This document shows positions 21,940-33,865 of a stretch of 64,000 bases of DNA, piece after piece (positions within the stretch are counted from its first letter, which is position 1; each line of letters starts with the position of its first letter). A program made the position numbers and the translations under genes. The notes beneath the pieces are model-generated. The model saw nothing but the letters and a program-made list of their open reading frames with translations. It did no database searches and was not told where the DNA came from. This DNA comes from Nigrospora sphaerica. Taxonomy: Eukaryota > Ascomycota > Sordariomycetes > Amphisphaeriales > Apiosporaceae. The stretch covers positions 2,728,001 through 2,792,000 of the forward strand of contig JAGVVL010000009.1 of NCBI GenBank assembly GCA_018287875.1. Reading direction: 5' to 3'.

Positions 21940-23318
21940 TCTAAGGCGTCTGTTTAAACGGTTAGTGTGTCCCGCTGTTTATCGTGGTGAAGAGTGCTTA
22001 CCACCTTGCTAATCAGTACGCTAATAGCACTCTCCTACGCGACTAAATCATTAAACTTACCGCGAATAGATAGATTAATAATAAGATAAGCGTGGACTAG
22101 ATTTAGTATTTCAAAAAACATATTACGTTACATGCTATAGGCCGATACTGTTTATTAATAATCGACGGGTATAAGAGTCACGTTTTGGCTAAGTTCTAGG
22201 CCTTCTATAATAAAAAGAACATTATTTATATCTTTATACCTTCGTATTCGTCGCATTTACTTTAGCCACTCGATGTTAAGTGTTTTAGCTTATTAAAGTA
22301 AGTGTATAGTTATAAAATTAAAGAGTTTATAAAGTTACTTATGAACTATATTACTAAGGCCGAGTTCTTTATTGCTTTCTAAGCTGCGTACACTAAGGTC
22401 TTCACGTTTAACAATATGAAAGCTAGATTCGTTAAGGCCGGCTTAATACCTCTCGACCCGGAGCGAGTTCTCTTAAAGTTGGATATAAAGCTATCGACGC
22501 TTTTGTTATCGAGTAGTCTCTTATTAGCGGCCGTCTTATAGGCTTCTTAAACGCTGCATAATCTAATATAAGCTACTTCGTAAACTAACCATATTAAAAA
22601 TCGAGTCCGCTAATATTAGGGAAGCTCCCTAATACCAATTTTATCAGCAGTCGATTAATTTACAAAGGGTGCGATAGTAATAATACACGAGGTCGCCCTT
22701 TTATAGGCCGAGGTAAAGACACTTCGAGAGGTGAATACTAGCCTTATAAAACGCTATAAAGTTGTTACGGCATGGGTATATAGATACAAGGGCATGGGAA
22801 CGCATGGACGACTTACCGCTGCCTGGCGGTACGTACCGCCGCTGGCTGTATATATTCCTGCCAAACAGTGACTGAGAGGAGCTTGTTCCTCTTCTTTTCC
22901 TCTTCACCAGTAGTTTTTGCATCTCAATAGAACCCTTGGGTCATCAACAGATTCTTCGTTTCTTGAACAGTGACAAAAGTTAAAAGAACACGTCTATAAG
23001 AAGAAGGAGCACTTTAGATCGGCAAGGCCTAAGACCTTTTAAACTAGAAGGACGCGGATACACAGTTAAAAGGGGAAACACGTGCGAGTAGTAGTTGTAG
23101 GATATAGTAGCAACCATGCGAACGCTGTTATAGTATTTACGGAAACATTAAATGTAATGCGTGTATATATAAAGTAGATATATAAATGTCTATAAAGTCC
23201 AACTCAGAGTAGTTTAAATTAATTTAAGGCGTTTTGGTCGAGTAATTGATAAATTTGTGCGACCGGTGCTTAAAAGTGCGCAACTTAATTGACTACGCAT
23301 CTCAAATAACACTAACGT
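21940..23318 (+). mobile_element. Pogo/Fot1 relic D2 (right part, A-type TIR)
   Basis: Collinear with copy B from the WVTVIQGV block through the second-Asp region, QPLDV and the C-terminal knuckle, with many RIP-type stops. Ends ...AACACTAACGT followed by TA at 23,319-23,320; its inverse contains GTTGCGCAC, as in copy A, and does not match the left TIR of D1. Interrupted by a solo LTR at 22,763-22,975. Confidence 0.75.
22763..22975 (+). mobile_element. Solo LTR, 213 bp, low RIP
   Basis: From TGTTACGGCATGGG to TTGAACAGTGACA, flanked on both sides by aaagt (22,758-22,762 and 22,976-22,980). It includes TATATATTCC near 22,849, a possible TATA element, and a perfect inverted repeat GCGGTACGTACCGC nearby. 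No internal retrotransposon sequence remains. The layout resembles Ty1/copia LTRs but the family is not determined. It is much less mutated than the pogo relic around it. Confidence 0.82.
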
Positions 23319-23689
23319 TAGTATATTTAAAATTCATTAAATTATAAGCTTTAGCAAGCGATATGTATAACTTTAAGCGCATCTCTTTTATTTATACTAC
23401 TATTTAAGGGCCTTTTATAAAGATTTTCAACATTTTAAATTAATTTAAGCTTTTTATAGCTTACAAGTGTTCTATAGTATTTATAGTGAGTAAATTTATA
23501 ATTTCGATAAGATTAACTTTTTAATACTTATAAATAATGTTAAGTATAATAGATGAGACGAAGATTATCTTCTTAATTAAGAATAAGTTATTATAGTTTA
23601 AAGCGCTTATTTTTAAAATTAATACATTCTATTATTTATGAATATAAGAAGTACTTATCAACTTATGAATTAATATTCTAATAGCGCTT

Positions 23690-24960
23690 GAATATATATT
23701 TAAGTTATTAAACGTACCTTATATTTTAAATTAATAGCGACATCAGCTTGAATTAAATTTAGTATTTCAAAAAGTATATTATATAAAGTATTTGTAGGTA
23801 ATAAGTTGAAAAGTTACGTTTTAAGCAGATTTGATACTTATTATAAAGATAAGAATATTATTATAATCTTTATACCTTTATACTCGTCGTATGGACCTTA
23901 GCTAAATCATATAAGAGGTTTTAATATATCAAAGCGGGCGTATAATCGCGAAATCAAAGTCTTTATAAAGTCAGTTATTAATTATATTATTGAGGTTTAG
24001 TTCTTTATCGCTTTTAAGAGACGTCTTTAAAGGGTTTTATACCCGATAAAATTAAGGCTTAACTTTATATAGCTAATTTAATCTCTTATAACTTAAAAAG
24101 GCTATCTTAGAGCTTAATGTAGCGTTATCGACGCCTTTATCTCTTAATAACCTCTTATTAACGACTATCTTACTAGCCTCTTAAACGCTATATATTAAGG
24201 AACGGCCAGATAGTCGGATAATAAAGTCGATTCAGGCTCTATGCTATAGGTTTAGGTTTTTACTCTATCGATATAGGTTAGGCTTATTGGATAGAACGTA
24301 GCTTAAAAAGCTATAAAGTCTTCTCGGTCGTAGACTTCTTTTTTAGATTCTTAACAGAGGTCCGTATAAAGCGGACTTAACAGATCTTTATTATAGGACG
24401 ACTAATCTATAGCTAGTTTAATAAAGACTGCCCTATGCTAGTAAAGCCTATCACGGTCCACCCCGTGACACTATATAACTTAACGTAAGTTACTTTATAA
24501 TCCGATTTTATTAATAGTGAATTAGGTTACGAAAGGTATAATGACGATTATATATAAAGTCGCCTCCTTATAAGTTAAGGTTAAGACACATTAAAAAGCA
24601 AATATTAACCCTGAAAGAGTTATAATGTTGGAAAAGCGTTAATAAGAAGAAGTATTAAAGATTAGTTAGGCTTAAGACTATTAATTTATAAAGATATAAA
24701 TATAAAATTGAAAAAGAAGACGTATAAAAAGAGTGGTTATATAAAGAGGTGAAAGTTATATATATAGTAATGTAACCTTTAGAAGAATTTTAATTATAAT
24801 ACACATATATAGAAGGTGTATATAATAATGTTTGTAAGGTTCCATTTAAAGTAGTAAAAGTTAAATTAAAGCCTTACAGTTAAGTAAGGCATAAATTCGT
24901 GCGGGAGGTATTTAAAGATAAGCGACATACTTAATTAAGTGACTTATATAACATTTACGT
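23690..24960 (+). mobile_element. Pogo/Fot1 relic E (right part)
   Basis: A heavily RIP-mutated transposase 3' region with a terminus ...AACATTTACGT followed by TA at 24,961-24,962. The left end is not recognisable. Split by the solo LTR at 24,193-24,470. One of the oldest copies in the window. Confidence 0.6.
24193..24470 (-). mobile_element. Solo LTR of the chromovirus family (copy 2, RIP-mutated)
   Basis: A 278-bp reverse-orientation relative of 33,578-33,865, flanked on both sides by ctata (perfect 5-bp duplication) inside pogo relic E. It shows clearly more C-to-T and G-to-A change than copy 1 at 13,723, which gives relative ages within one LTR family. Confidence 0.85.
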
Positions 24961-24962
24961 TA

Positions 24963-25270
24963 TGTTTTATTTTTTATACCTTCTGAATTTAAAGGTTAAA
25001 TCACGTCCAGGTAAATTTAGCATTAAGAACCCTTAGCATAGATATTATTTAAACTTTTATCTTTGAAATAATCTATTACACTTTTCAAAAAATGATAATG
25101 AAGATAATCTTATTAATATACATTTACTTTCATATATTAAAATGTATAAGTGTATTCTGGAAATTATATGAGAATATAAAATTAATGATGTACAATTTAC
25201 TTTGAATAATAGCATGATTATATACCTATACAATCATATATAGTTATATTTATATATAGTTATACAGTTA
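24963..25270. other. AT-rich sequence without a gene
   Basis: RIP-like, no element recognised. Confidence 0.45.
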
Positions 25271-25397
25271 TATAGTTGTATAGTTGTATAGTTGTATAGT
25301 TGTATAGTTGTATAGTTGTATAGTTGTATAGTTGTATAGTTGTATAGTTGTATAGTTGTATAGTTGTATAGTTGTATAGTTGTATAGTTGTATAGTT
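25271..25397. repeat. 8-bp minisatellite (TATAGTTG)n
   Basis: About 16 head-to-tail copies of TATAGTTG, almost without variation, bounded on both sides by looser TATAGTTATA-type sequence. The uniformity in otherwise heavily mutated DNA suggests recent expansion by slippage. Confidence 0.95.
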
Positions 25398-27542
25398 AGT
25401 TATATAATTATATAGTTATATAGTTTTCCATTGATATATTAATATAGTTATACTTTAGTGTACTTGTATACTCTTGTACTTAGACACTTGCAGAGTTATA
25501 TATATAGATGTATATATCTGTTTATTACTTATACTTATACATTTATATCCTCCACATACTTAAATAAAAGGCTTAATATTAATAAATCGAAAGGTGGAAG
25601 ACTATATATAGTTTAAATATAAAGAGTTTAAAGAGTCTACGCTGTCTTTTATATAAGCGCTTTAAGTACTTCTAAGGAATAACTAACCTTATTTTTTAAA
25701 AAAAAAATGCAGTATAATGTGTTATAAAAGCATTTTACTCATGTGATCAAAGCTTTCAGTTCATTCTTAATATCAATTTTAAATTAAGAAGGCGCTTAAT
25801 AAATAAATGAAAGTTGAGATTTGCTATTTAAATTAACCGTACTCTTTATTAGTACTATAATTTAAGGAACGATTAAGTTATTATCTCTTTTTACAAAAGT
25901 GCATATAAGGAGTAAGTAATAAATATATTATTTTCATATGCATATGGGTAGATATGTATGATATTTCTTTATATATCTTTAAAATAAAGACAATATATTA
26001 ATTAATTTAAAACTGATTATAATCTTCCTTCAATATTTCTAATTGAATTTTCTTACAATATATCAAGTTTTAGTGACTTCTTCTCTTAGTATTATATTCC
26101 AATGTAAATAACCGAAATGTCTTATATGATAACACTTCATTCACGTTTCTTTTTAAATATATTTTTATATTTTCTCTTTTAAGAATTTTACGCTTTATCA
26201 AATTTTACAAATTGTTAATATCATAAGTCTTTTTTACTCTTGAATATCTTATGAGGTGAAAACTCTACTTTTTAACGTTTTTAATCTTTGCTAATAAAAA
26301 TGAAATCTTATATATAATTTTTATTTTACACTTTTAAGCTAGTTAAGTAATAATAAAATTGATATTACTAAGATACATTAAGATTCGCGGAGTTAATTCT
26401 CAACAAAATAAATAATGAAGTCGTTTTGCTCAAGGTTTATAATGATATGAAGGCTAGGTTCTTAATTAATAATGATATTAATTACTTTATATTTCATTTT
26501 ATATGCACTCTACTTAAGTTTTAAGGCTTTATTTTAGCTTCTGAAACTTACATTCAATATTACTGAATATAGAGATGATTTAAAAGCTGCTTAAAGGTTA
26601 ATAAAAACTCAGCTTTAATAACAGAATTAAAAAGTAACTTTATAAACCCTTTAAACTTATAGGTATACACTTACTTTAACAAGTGAGAATATCTAACGTT
26701 AAGTAATAAAAGTACATACTATAAGTTTAAAGGTATAGAAATTATTCTATCATTTCTTTCTTTATAAAAAGTTTAAAGCTTTTTTAAAACGCGGCTCTTG
26801 TACTCTTTCATTTTTAGTAAATGATATTAACTTCTTATATAAGGTATAAGATGTTTTCTAATATGTAAATCTTAAAGTAAGCCGGTTTTAGTATTAGTCT
26901 ATTTATTTACGTAGAGTATAATAAATAGCTCTTAACAGGACTTATTTACTTACCTATAAGAATAAATAAAAGAATGAAGGTCCTGATAGTACCTAAAGGA
27001 TTCTTACTAAGATGCGAAAATAACGAGTAAAGGAGAAAAGAAAAGAAATAGCCTTTTCTTTATTATTATTCCCGATATATAGATTTTTTGGAGAAGTATC
27101 TACTATTAATAATTAATATGTGATTCGTTCTCATATTATATACCTATATTCTTATATACTTGTATGATGTCATTTAACTTACTCAGAAATAAGACATATA
27201 AGTTTCATAACTTCTATATATCTCCTTATCATTCAGCTAAATAAAGCTAAAAAGTTATCATTAATATAAAGTTGATTTTGTTATATCTTAATATGTAAAA
27301 TAATAATGTTAATCACTTGAAAGATAACATAGTACTTATGTACTCCTTAAAAAGTTTTCTTTTATAAAAAAAGTGTAATAGTATTTATATGTAATTTTAC
27401 GTCATATTATATAATATTTTAGTTTTCAACATTTTAATGAGCTTAGTATTAGAGATTCTTAAAACTAAATTATAAGGTTTACATAAGATTACTTGCTAAC
27501 TTTAACGCGGCCTTGGTTTATACTAGTTTAAACTAAGGGTTA
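25398..27542. other. AT-rich RIP-like desert
   Basis: No gene, domain or short repeat family recognised over about 2.1 kb. Confidence 0.5.
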
Positions 27543-27662
27543 TGTGAGAGGTTAGCTGGGAACCTCTCCCAGTACATAAGTCACGCTAATAGACTGGATC
27601 TTCGATCCAGTCTACCTAGTCTTTTGGCTCAGTGGTTAGCGTGCTGATGTCATCCCGTGACA
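27543..27662. mobile_element. Gamma element, 120 bp, GC-rich insertion
   Basis: From TGTGAGAGGTTAGC to CATCCCGTGACA, flanked on both sides by ggtta (27,538-27,542 and 27,663-27,667). It contains two hairpins: GAGAGGTT with AACCTCTC near the left end, and GACTGGATC/GATCCAGTC with a 3-base loop in the middle. TGGCTCAGTGGTTAG near the right end resembles a tRNA-type A box. No B box is seen within the element. Probably a very short solo LTR or TRIM-like element. Hardly touched by RIP. Confidence 0.7.
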
Positions 27663-27667
27663 GGTTA

Positions 27668-30110
27668 ATATAATTAAGTTCCACAGCTTATTCTATTAGC
27701 GGCGACTTGAAAAGTGACAGTCATATGATTTATCAAAAGAGCTATTATATTCAAATTTTCTGTTATAAAATGTTGGTATATGTTCGTGTTCGCCTTTTTA
27801 ATACACATCTAAGTATTGTAGTACTTCTTTTTTTACTATTTTATTACTTATAAGCATACAGTACTTTACTTTTTCACGTTCTTTGCTACTATTTTAATGT
27901 AGAGTCATATTTTATATAGTTCTTTACTTGACTCGATTCTCATTTTACACCTTATACACGTATTTCATCCAACTTCAAGGTTTATATATTAAAATATAAG
28001 AATCGTCGATTCACTTAAAGAAAAGCCGCCAGGTAAGTACTAACTTAGATGCTATTAATAATTGAAATGAAATTTATAAAAGAAATTAATTGTATAGGAT
28101 ATTTATGAGAACAAAGTTTAATAGCTAAAATCTAAACTCATAAATTAAAAATGATAAAATAAGATTCAATTATTATTGTTCTTAGTTTTTAAAATGATAT
28201 TCCTTATTTATTAAAATCACTAAAGTTTATGAATGATTTTAAAGAATTAACTTGTTTAAGATCCTAACGATTCATAAGTAAATAAAAATGAGAGCACCTT
28301 AAAAAGTATACATAAAAAGTAATGAATTAATTTATTAAGTTATTTTTAAAGAGTGTACATGAGCTGTGTACGGATAAGTAAGAAATTATACATACTATAA
28401 TAAGCTTCTTACAAAGAGAGATTTAAGTAAACTATCACTTCCTATAAGAATTAAAGAGTTAAATAAGCGAAGTTCTAAATAAATACGAATCATTAGAAAG
28501 TAAAATCTCGTACGTATTTACTAAAATAGTGATAAGGGTAATCAAATGTATTCTTATTAAAATGAATAAGTTTAAATATAAAGAATATTATTTAAGACTC
28601 ATATAATCATAATGAGAAATTATAAGGGAAACCGCATACCTTTTAAGTAACTGATAACATATATAATATACAACATAAGTGAGGCGTGCTGTTATTAAGA
28701 GAGATAAAAAATTGGTTCATATAGCTAAATATTGCAAATATATATAAGTTATTATGAGTAGGACTTTTTTATTATTAAGTTTTTCGTCATTAGTATATTA
28801 AATAGTAGCACTTTTATAAGTCCGTACTTGAAATAATAAATAATCCAAGACGTTAACATATGGGGTATGTAACACTTACTATAACTTGAGGCTTAATATA
28901 TACCTCTATAATTCAATAATTAATATCTAATTACTTAAGCGAGTAGAACTCGATTACCGCTATAAGCACTATGTAAAGTTAGTTAGGGTATTAATATCGA
29001 GAGTAACCTTGATTCTTTATATCTTAAAATTTAACGCGTGCTTTTATTAGGGGGGCTAATAGCTTACCTTATGAAATTAAATGCTACAAACATATATACG
29101 CTATTAATCATAGGATTTATTAATTAGTAAAACCTACTTTCTATACACCAAAAAGTAATAAGTTAAGTAAATTTACAATGTTAATGAAAATTAAAATAGG
29201 TAATAAATAAAAAGATTAAAAGTTTATAAGCGTTTTAAAGTGAAACCTTTTAAGGACTTTTACAAGCACCTTACAATAAATATTAAAGATTGCTAAAACT
29301 TCATTTCAAATTAAAAGGCATTATAATCTTAAACAAGTTTTAAATTAATGATCATTGTTATTTAATACTATGATATAGTATATATTTTTATATAAGTCTT
29401 ATAATTAATTAAGTCATACACCATTAAGTTTTTAAAAGAGTGTCAATAGCTTTTTAAGTTTAAATAAAAATGTAAGAGTTGAAATAAATTATAACATAAC
29501 AGTACTCCTCTAAATTCTTTGAATATACTTAAATAAAATACTGTAATAAGTAGATATACTATTATAAAGTAAAATAAAAATGTACTTTTTGAGAGTATTA
29601 CGATTACTCATCTAATTACTGAGTATTTAAGTTAATATAAGTAATAACTCCTATGTTTTGAGTGATAGATGATACTTAATCTTTCAGACAAAAGTAAATT
29701 AAACTTCTACCTTTCTCATTTTTCTTCTTCTTTTTAAAATCATTTTATTTAAACTTCTAATGTTTTCAAAAGTTAGAAGTGTTTTTATTTTACGTTGATA
29801 TATATATTACTTTTCTTATATATATACCCTTTTTTGTACAAATTATTTTGTTAAAAAACACCTCGACTGAGCTTTATAATGTTACATACTCATTAAATTC
29901 TTTTTATTCTTCAATCTCTTGAAACAAAACTTAGATTTTCTAATAAGTAACTATAAAAATCTTGATCGTTTTTAATAAACTTTATTAAATAAAATAACTA
30001 AGTTATTAAAACTAAATCAACGTGATAAGTCCTTCTTAAATAATTTAATCAAAAGTGAAGACACTTTTTATATTATAAGTACGTTATAGAAAAGATATAA
30101 TTAACATTAT
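27668..30110. other. AT-rich RIP-like desert
   Basis: No gene or recognisable element over about 2.4 kb. Confidence 0.5.
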
Positions 30111-30119
30111 CATTAAATC

Positions 30120-30950
30120 GCGCGGTATATTATATATAAACTTATAAACGCGTTTAACTTATAGATATTAATATTAAAAGGCCCTTTATAAAGATCTTAA
30201 GAAAGCCTCGAGCTAATTTACAATCTTTATAAACTTTAAAGCTTTATAGAGTGTTTAAAGTAAAAATACTTGAAGATGTAATTAAATTAGCACAATAATA
30301 AGTTAAATTGTATCTTCATTACTTAAAGTAAGTGTAATTAAATTTCAAAGTGAAAAATATTTAACTTTATAAATTAGAGTAAGTTATTATAATTAAATTT
30401 CAAAGCGAAAAAACTTTATAACTTTATAAGTTAAAATAAGTTATTATGATTAAATTTCAACGCGAAAAAATATTTAACTTAACAAATTAAAATAAGTTAT
30501 TATAATTCAAAGCATTTATTTTCGTGGTCGTATGTTTTCTTACAAGAAATAATAAAAGGTAAATAGTACTTTATTACTTCATATACTAATAATAATCCCT
30601 AATGAAATTAACTTAGAAACTTACTATAAATAAATATTCTAAAAACAAAATTCACTTAAATAAAGTTTAGTATTTTAAAAAGTATGTCACGTTACATATA
30701 ATAAAGTGCCCTTACTTATCAATAAGTAATAGGTATAAACGTTATATTTTAAATAATAATACTTTCATCTTGTAAATAAAAGAATATTAGTTTGAATAAT
30801 ATTGTTTCTATCTTGTAAACAAAAGAAGATTAATATAATTCTTCTACCTTTGTATCTATTATGTTTTTTAAGTTAAGTTCCTAAGTATCTTATAAGCCGC
30901 CTTCTTAAAGGTTTTTATATTTAATAACATGAAAGTTAAAATTAATACTA
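30120..30950 (+). mobile_element. Scattered pogo/Fot1 remnants F
   Basis: Three islands of transposase homology in order on the plus strand: about 30,170-30,250 (the YEDPEKI block), 30,655-30,720 (the HFEKHTASRATG block) and 30,890-30,960 (the FQAAF-KVFTP block). Intervening sequence is unrelated or too decayed, and a tandem repeat lies between the first two. Both ends are undefined. Confidence 0.5.
30331..30513. repeat. 57-bp tandem repeat, three copies plus a partial
   Basis: The units begin near 30,331, 30,382 and 30,439, each carrying AATTAAATTTCAA, then GCGAAAAAA or a RIP-like variant, then a TTTAACTT-type end. A fourth partial unit starts at 30,495. It lies within pogo remnant F; no function is evident. 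Confidence 0.75.
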
Positions 30951-31250
30951 GTTATACTAATAGGTAACTAACTTATAGGCAGTATAATAATAACTATATA
31001 AAAGGTTACTTTATTATAAGTAGAAGTTAGGACCTAAACATACATTTATATTAGGAAATATAGAGTTAAATATATTAAGTAAATACAAACCTATTATTCT
31101 TTACTCATTAAATACTTTTATAGATTTATATACATATATATATATTATAACTCATACACTTTTATTTAAATAAGTAATATTAATTATTATATTTTTAATT
31201 TTTAAATTAATAATAATAAATAACGTATATTCTTTTTCTTTTATCAGTTA

Positions 31251-31842
31251 ACGTAAGTATATAAGTTACGTAATTAATTAAGTTGCGCACTTTAGACATA
31301 TTCTACTTTGACTACTTTAGACGCGTATTTCTCTATAATTAAGCATGCATAAACGTTCTTGAGAGTCTTAAGTGATCCTAGCTGTTCAAATAATTCGAAA
31401 TGACCTAGTAATGACTATTTATCGCGCTGCATTCATCTTTTAAGTCGGCGAATCTACGATCCGTAACAGAATGAACGGAAAACGCGCTTAAAACGACACG
31501 CCTAGTAATGGAAGTCGCTTAACTCTATTAAAAGAGAAGGCGCTTATTTAATACATCCTTAACTTAGACTTTAAAGGGTTTATCCCGCGCTTACACAATA
31601 TAGAAGATATGGCGAGTGTTATCGCTATATTGCGCGACGCGACACGCGTTGAGATGTGTTAAGCCGCGAACTTCGTGAAGCGATAATTATAACTCCGGAC
31701 GCGTTTTTCGCGTGTATACGACTATTAAAGGGCTCTCTACAAAGATCTTAAAAAATCTCCGGCTAGTTCGCGCTTTTCGTGAATTGATAATTATAACTCC
31801 AGACGCGTTTTTCACGTGTATATAACTATTAAAAGGCTCTTT
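31251..31842 (+). mobile_element. Pogo/Fot1 relic G (left part)
   Basis: Begins ACGTAAGTAT after TA and keeps GTTGCGCAC of an A-type TIR, followed by a RIP-damaged transposase N-terminus (NGKRA and IEDMASVIA-like blocks). A 58-bp stretch at 31,682-31,739 is repeated at 31,785-31,842 with RIP-type differences. The second copy ends exactly where the gypsy LTR begins, so the LTR retrotransposon interrupted an already rearranged copy. Confidence 0.7.
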
Positions 31843-32407
31843 TGCTACGGGCAACCCAAACCAACAAGCATCTTATAGAAGCGGGTAAGCGCCTATGTAG
31901 CTAAGACCTCGCCTACTTCACCACCAAGCAAGAGAGACCAGCCTCAGGTAAGGAATACCAGCCCTAAGGGCAAGCCACGACAAGGCTACGTCACGTGATA
32001 GATCACCAGGCTTAGCACTGATCTAACGAGATAGATTAGTGGGGCCATAAGTGAGCCTTTAGTATAGGATTAGTAATAGTGTTAGTGAGCTAACACTAGA
32101 GGATCAGTTAAATTAGTAGTGATTTAAGGTGATCTAGGGTATTAGTAAGGAAATAATTTAGTATATAAGTTAAAAGAATTTCTTTTATAAATAGTTATTA
32201 TCTTAGTGATTAATTTAAGCATTTATCTCACTTATAGATAGGAGAAATCTCTTAATAACCTATTATAAAGTTTAAACTAGTTACCTAGTTAAGCACTCTC
32301 AGTTATTTAGCTACTCAATAACTAATGTTTAAATTAAATAGATGCTCTCTATCTTTGATTATATAAATCCTACGTTATATAGTACTTAAGTATAGCGCTT
32401 TGTTACA
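31843..32407 (+). repeat. 5' LTR of gypsy element H
   Basis: From TGCTACGGGCAACCC to GCTTTGTTACA, about 565 bp, lying directly before a gag ATG at 32,470. Its second half is related to the LTR fragment ending at 1,671. The missing 3' LTR prevents a target-duplication test, so the left border is inferred from the switch out of pogo relic G. Confidence 0.6.
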
Positions 32408-32469
32408 TTTTAATCACTTGTGCTTAAGTTAATCACCGTTTACTACCTTAAATACTAACTCTCGACGTA

Positions 32470-33577
32470 ATGGCACCTTAAATCCTAGCTACACCTACAC
32501 CTGCCATGGGCTAACGGGCCCTAGCGACTCCTTAACTAACTGCATAGCCTGTAACTGCCAATGCTTTTTAGGAGCTTTATAACATAGTTAACACTTTTTA
32601 ATAAAGTGTCGCGACCCTCTAACACAAGAACATGCAGCTCTAATAGCAGATCACCGCTAAAAATAGAGACTAAGGAAAGCATAAGTACTTAAGCCCTACA
32701 CTTTAGAACGGCAAAGATAGAAACATATAAATGTTTCTCACATAGGCTAAAGCTTACTTAAAGTGCTACTTTACTAACTTTCTTAACGACTTACATAAAG
32801 TTATATATATTACCGAATACCTTTAAAGCAACGCCTGTTACAGGTTAGGACCTGGGAGAAAGGCTCAGGCGCACCTGGTCTGAGCGTCTCACGAACCCCT
32901 TATACGAGGCTCCGAGTAGGTCTCCCCATTCGAACGCCAGGCTAGTGGTCAAGACCTAGGAGGGGGGAGCTGAGCAGCGATCCGAACGTTCCGCTCCGAA
33001 CGTTCCGATCCGAACGTTCCGGTCCGGCCTCGCAAGATTTAACAAGACGCTGCGCCGGGCCTCCCGAGGACGATTCTCTTTTCTCTTTCCCATCGAGAAA
33101 ATAAACAGCATTTGGCCCCTTTGATAGTGCTTCAAGGCTCAGCCTCTCACAACGCCTTTACGTAGTTTAAACCTATAATAAGAGATTACCTAACTAATAA
33201 AGAGAAGCTCTAAGAGTATAAGACTAAGGTAATTTTTAAAAGCTATAAGATGTTTGAAGCTAAGCTTAAGGACACCTTTAAAAGCCTAAACGAGGTTTAC
33301 ACGGCCGAACAACAGCTTATAAAGCATCAATAAAGAGGATCCGCCGCCGTATACATAGCTGGATTCCAACAGATCATCTTTAAGTTAAACTAAGACGACG
33401 ATATCTATATCGTCTAATTCTACCACAGTCTTAAAGAAGAAATTAAGGACGAGGTCGTTAGAATAGATTGCCCCAAGAAGCTCTCTAAGTACATCAAGCT
33501 TGTTATGCACATCGATAACAGACTTTACAAGAGAAAGATGGAGCGCAAGGGACAACAGCCTATCTATAAGCCCATAG
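32470..33577 (+). pseudogene. gag of gypsy element H (part 1)
   Basis: ATG at 32,470 opens a proline-rich start (TPTPAMG), then a frame broken by many TAA/TAG codons. The solo LTR 32,836-33,151 interrupts it. From 33,300 the readable part (SLKEEIKDEVVRIDCPKKL region) resembles the retrotransposon gag (capsid) domain. The frame reaches the chromovirus insertion at 33,577 and resumes at 39,463. Confidence 0.65.
32836..33151 (+). mobile_element. Solo LTR, family B (copy 2)
   Basis: 316 bp from TGTTACAGG to CCTCTCACA, flanked on both sides by acgcc (perfect 5-bp duplication), inserted in the gag of element H. Carries three GAACGTTC palindromes at 32,984, 32,998 and 33,012, spaced 14 bp, against two in copy 1 at 637-938. 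Little RIP damage. Confidence 0.85.
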
Positions 33578-33865
33578 TGTCACGGAGTGGACCGTGACAG
33601 ACCGTACCGGCACAGGGCAGCCTCTGAGACATCCTAAACTGGCTACGGATTAGTCGTCCCGTGATGGAGTTCTGTCAAGACCGCTCGGTACGGACCTCCG
33701 TTGGGGATTTAGATAAGAAGTCTGCGACCGAGGAGACTTCAGTTGTAGCTCTTCAAGCTACGTCCTGTCCACCAAGCCTGACCTATACCGACCGAATAGG
33801 AACCCGACCTATAGCATAGAACCCGAATCGACTCCGTTATCCGCCTGCCTGCCCGCTCCTCGACA
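33578..33865 (+). repeat. 5' LTR of chromovirus
   Basis: 288 bp, TGTCACGG...CTCGACA. It opens with a hairpin (TGTCACGG and CCGTGACA arms). A second hairpin (GTAGCT/AGCTAC) lies at 33,745-33,760. Nearly identical to the 3' LTR; the visible differences are single bases such as cacggag versus cacgggg. Confidence 0.95.

Noticed and set aside
22701..22922. Minus-strand open frame of 73 codons
   Set aside because: Spans the border between pogo relic D2 and the solo LTR at 22,763; not a gene.
25271..25397. Minisatellite as a telomere or CRISPR array
   Set aside because: The unit TATAGTTG is not TTAGGG-like, and it is a direct tandem repeat without spacers in a eukaryotic genome.
32836..33151. LTR at 32,836 as the 5' LTR of gypsy element H
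   Set aside because: It is flanked by its own perfect duplication (acgcc), and gag sequence of H lies on both sides, so it is a separate solo LTR.
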